In this document: positions 15,025 to 15,087 of the stretch, in pieces
How positions within the stretch are numbered: position 1 is the first letter of the stretch
How the letters are laid out: each line of letters begins with the position of its first letter
NCBI GenBank assembly: GCA_046724665.1
Contig: JBKOWZ010000060.1
Span: forward strand, 1-15,087
Source of the DNA: Actinocrinis sp046724665
GTDB taxonomy: Bacteria; Actinomycetota; Actinomycetes; Streptomycetales; Catenulisporaceae
DNA: 15,087 nt
Direction of reading: 5' to 3'
The notes under the pieces: generated by a model
The model's database searches: none
What the model was told of the DNA's origin: nothing
What the model saw: the letters and a program-made list of their open reading frames with translations, nothing else
Translations under genes and position numbers: made by a program

Positions 15025-15087
15025 GTGAGCATGATTCGGACTCCCGGCGGCGAGCAGCGCGCGCCCGCGCCGCCGCCACGTGTGCCC
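15025..15087 (+). CDS. Possible 5' end of another gene (partial)
   Basis: GTG 15025 (or in-frame ATG 15031) opens a frame that stays open to the window edge, 21 codons, with a Pro/Ala-rich N-terminus. No clear ribosome binding site precedes it, so this is tentative and no function can be assigned. Confidence 0.2.
   Translation, partial: MSMIRTPGGEQRAPAPPPRVP

Overview
This window is high-GC DNA of the kind found in Streptomyces and related actinomycetes. The bias towards G/C at third codon positions is strong, GTG and TTG starts occur alongside ATG, and many genes are joined by stop/start overlaps. It lies inside an enediyne antitumour-antibiotic gene cluster. All genes I can support are on the + strand.

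Layout. Positions 1-148 hold the last 48 codons of an unrecognised gene. A 202-bp gap follows, with a 10-bp inverted repeat enclosing a tandem heptamer. Next is a 620-residue FAD-dependent oxidoreductase of the flavin-halogenase superfamily (351-2213), most like the enediyne E9 oxidoreductases. A strong hairpin (2251-2302) and an AT-rich dyad (2378-2399) fill the 419-bp gap before the core operon. The core runs almost without a break from 2633 to 13592: UnbL/E5 (DUF1702), UnbV/E4 (exported FG-GAP plus ASPIC/UnbV protein), UnbU/E3 (RnfD/NqrB-like membrane protein), the iterative enediyne polyketide synthase PKSE, the hotdog thioesterase E10/TEBC, and an E6-type flavin reductase. A near-perfect 22/23-bp hairpin (13635-13688) separates it from a D-amino-acid-oxidase-like gene (13863-14966). 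The last ~120 bases hold a small hairpin and perhaps the start of another gene.

How the genes work together. PKSE (KS-AT-ACP-KR-DH-PPTase) activates its own ACP and builds a linear polyene, which E10 releases. E3, E4 and E5 always accompany PKSE in enediyne clusters and are thought to help turn the chain into the enediyne core, but I know of no settled chemistry for them. The E6-type reductase would supply reduced flavin to a flavin-dependent enzyme, and the E9/halogenase-like protein upstream is one candidate partner. The DAO-family oxidase is not part of the universal cassette. It probably belongs to product-specific tailoring or precursor supply, and it appears to lack a substrate-binding tyrosine that is standard in D-amino-acid oxidases.

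Limits. The window lacks the regulators, resistance genes, sugar genes and other tailoring genes needed to predict a 9- or 10-membered core or the final product. All family assignments are from motifs read by eye; no database search was run.
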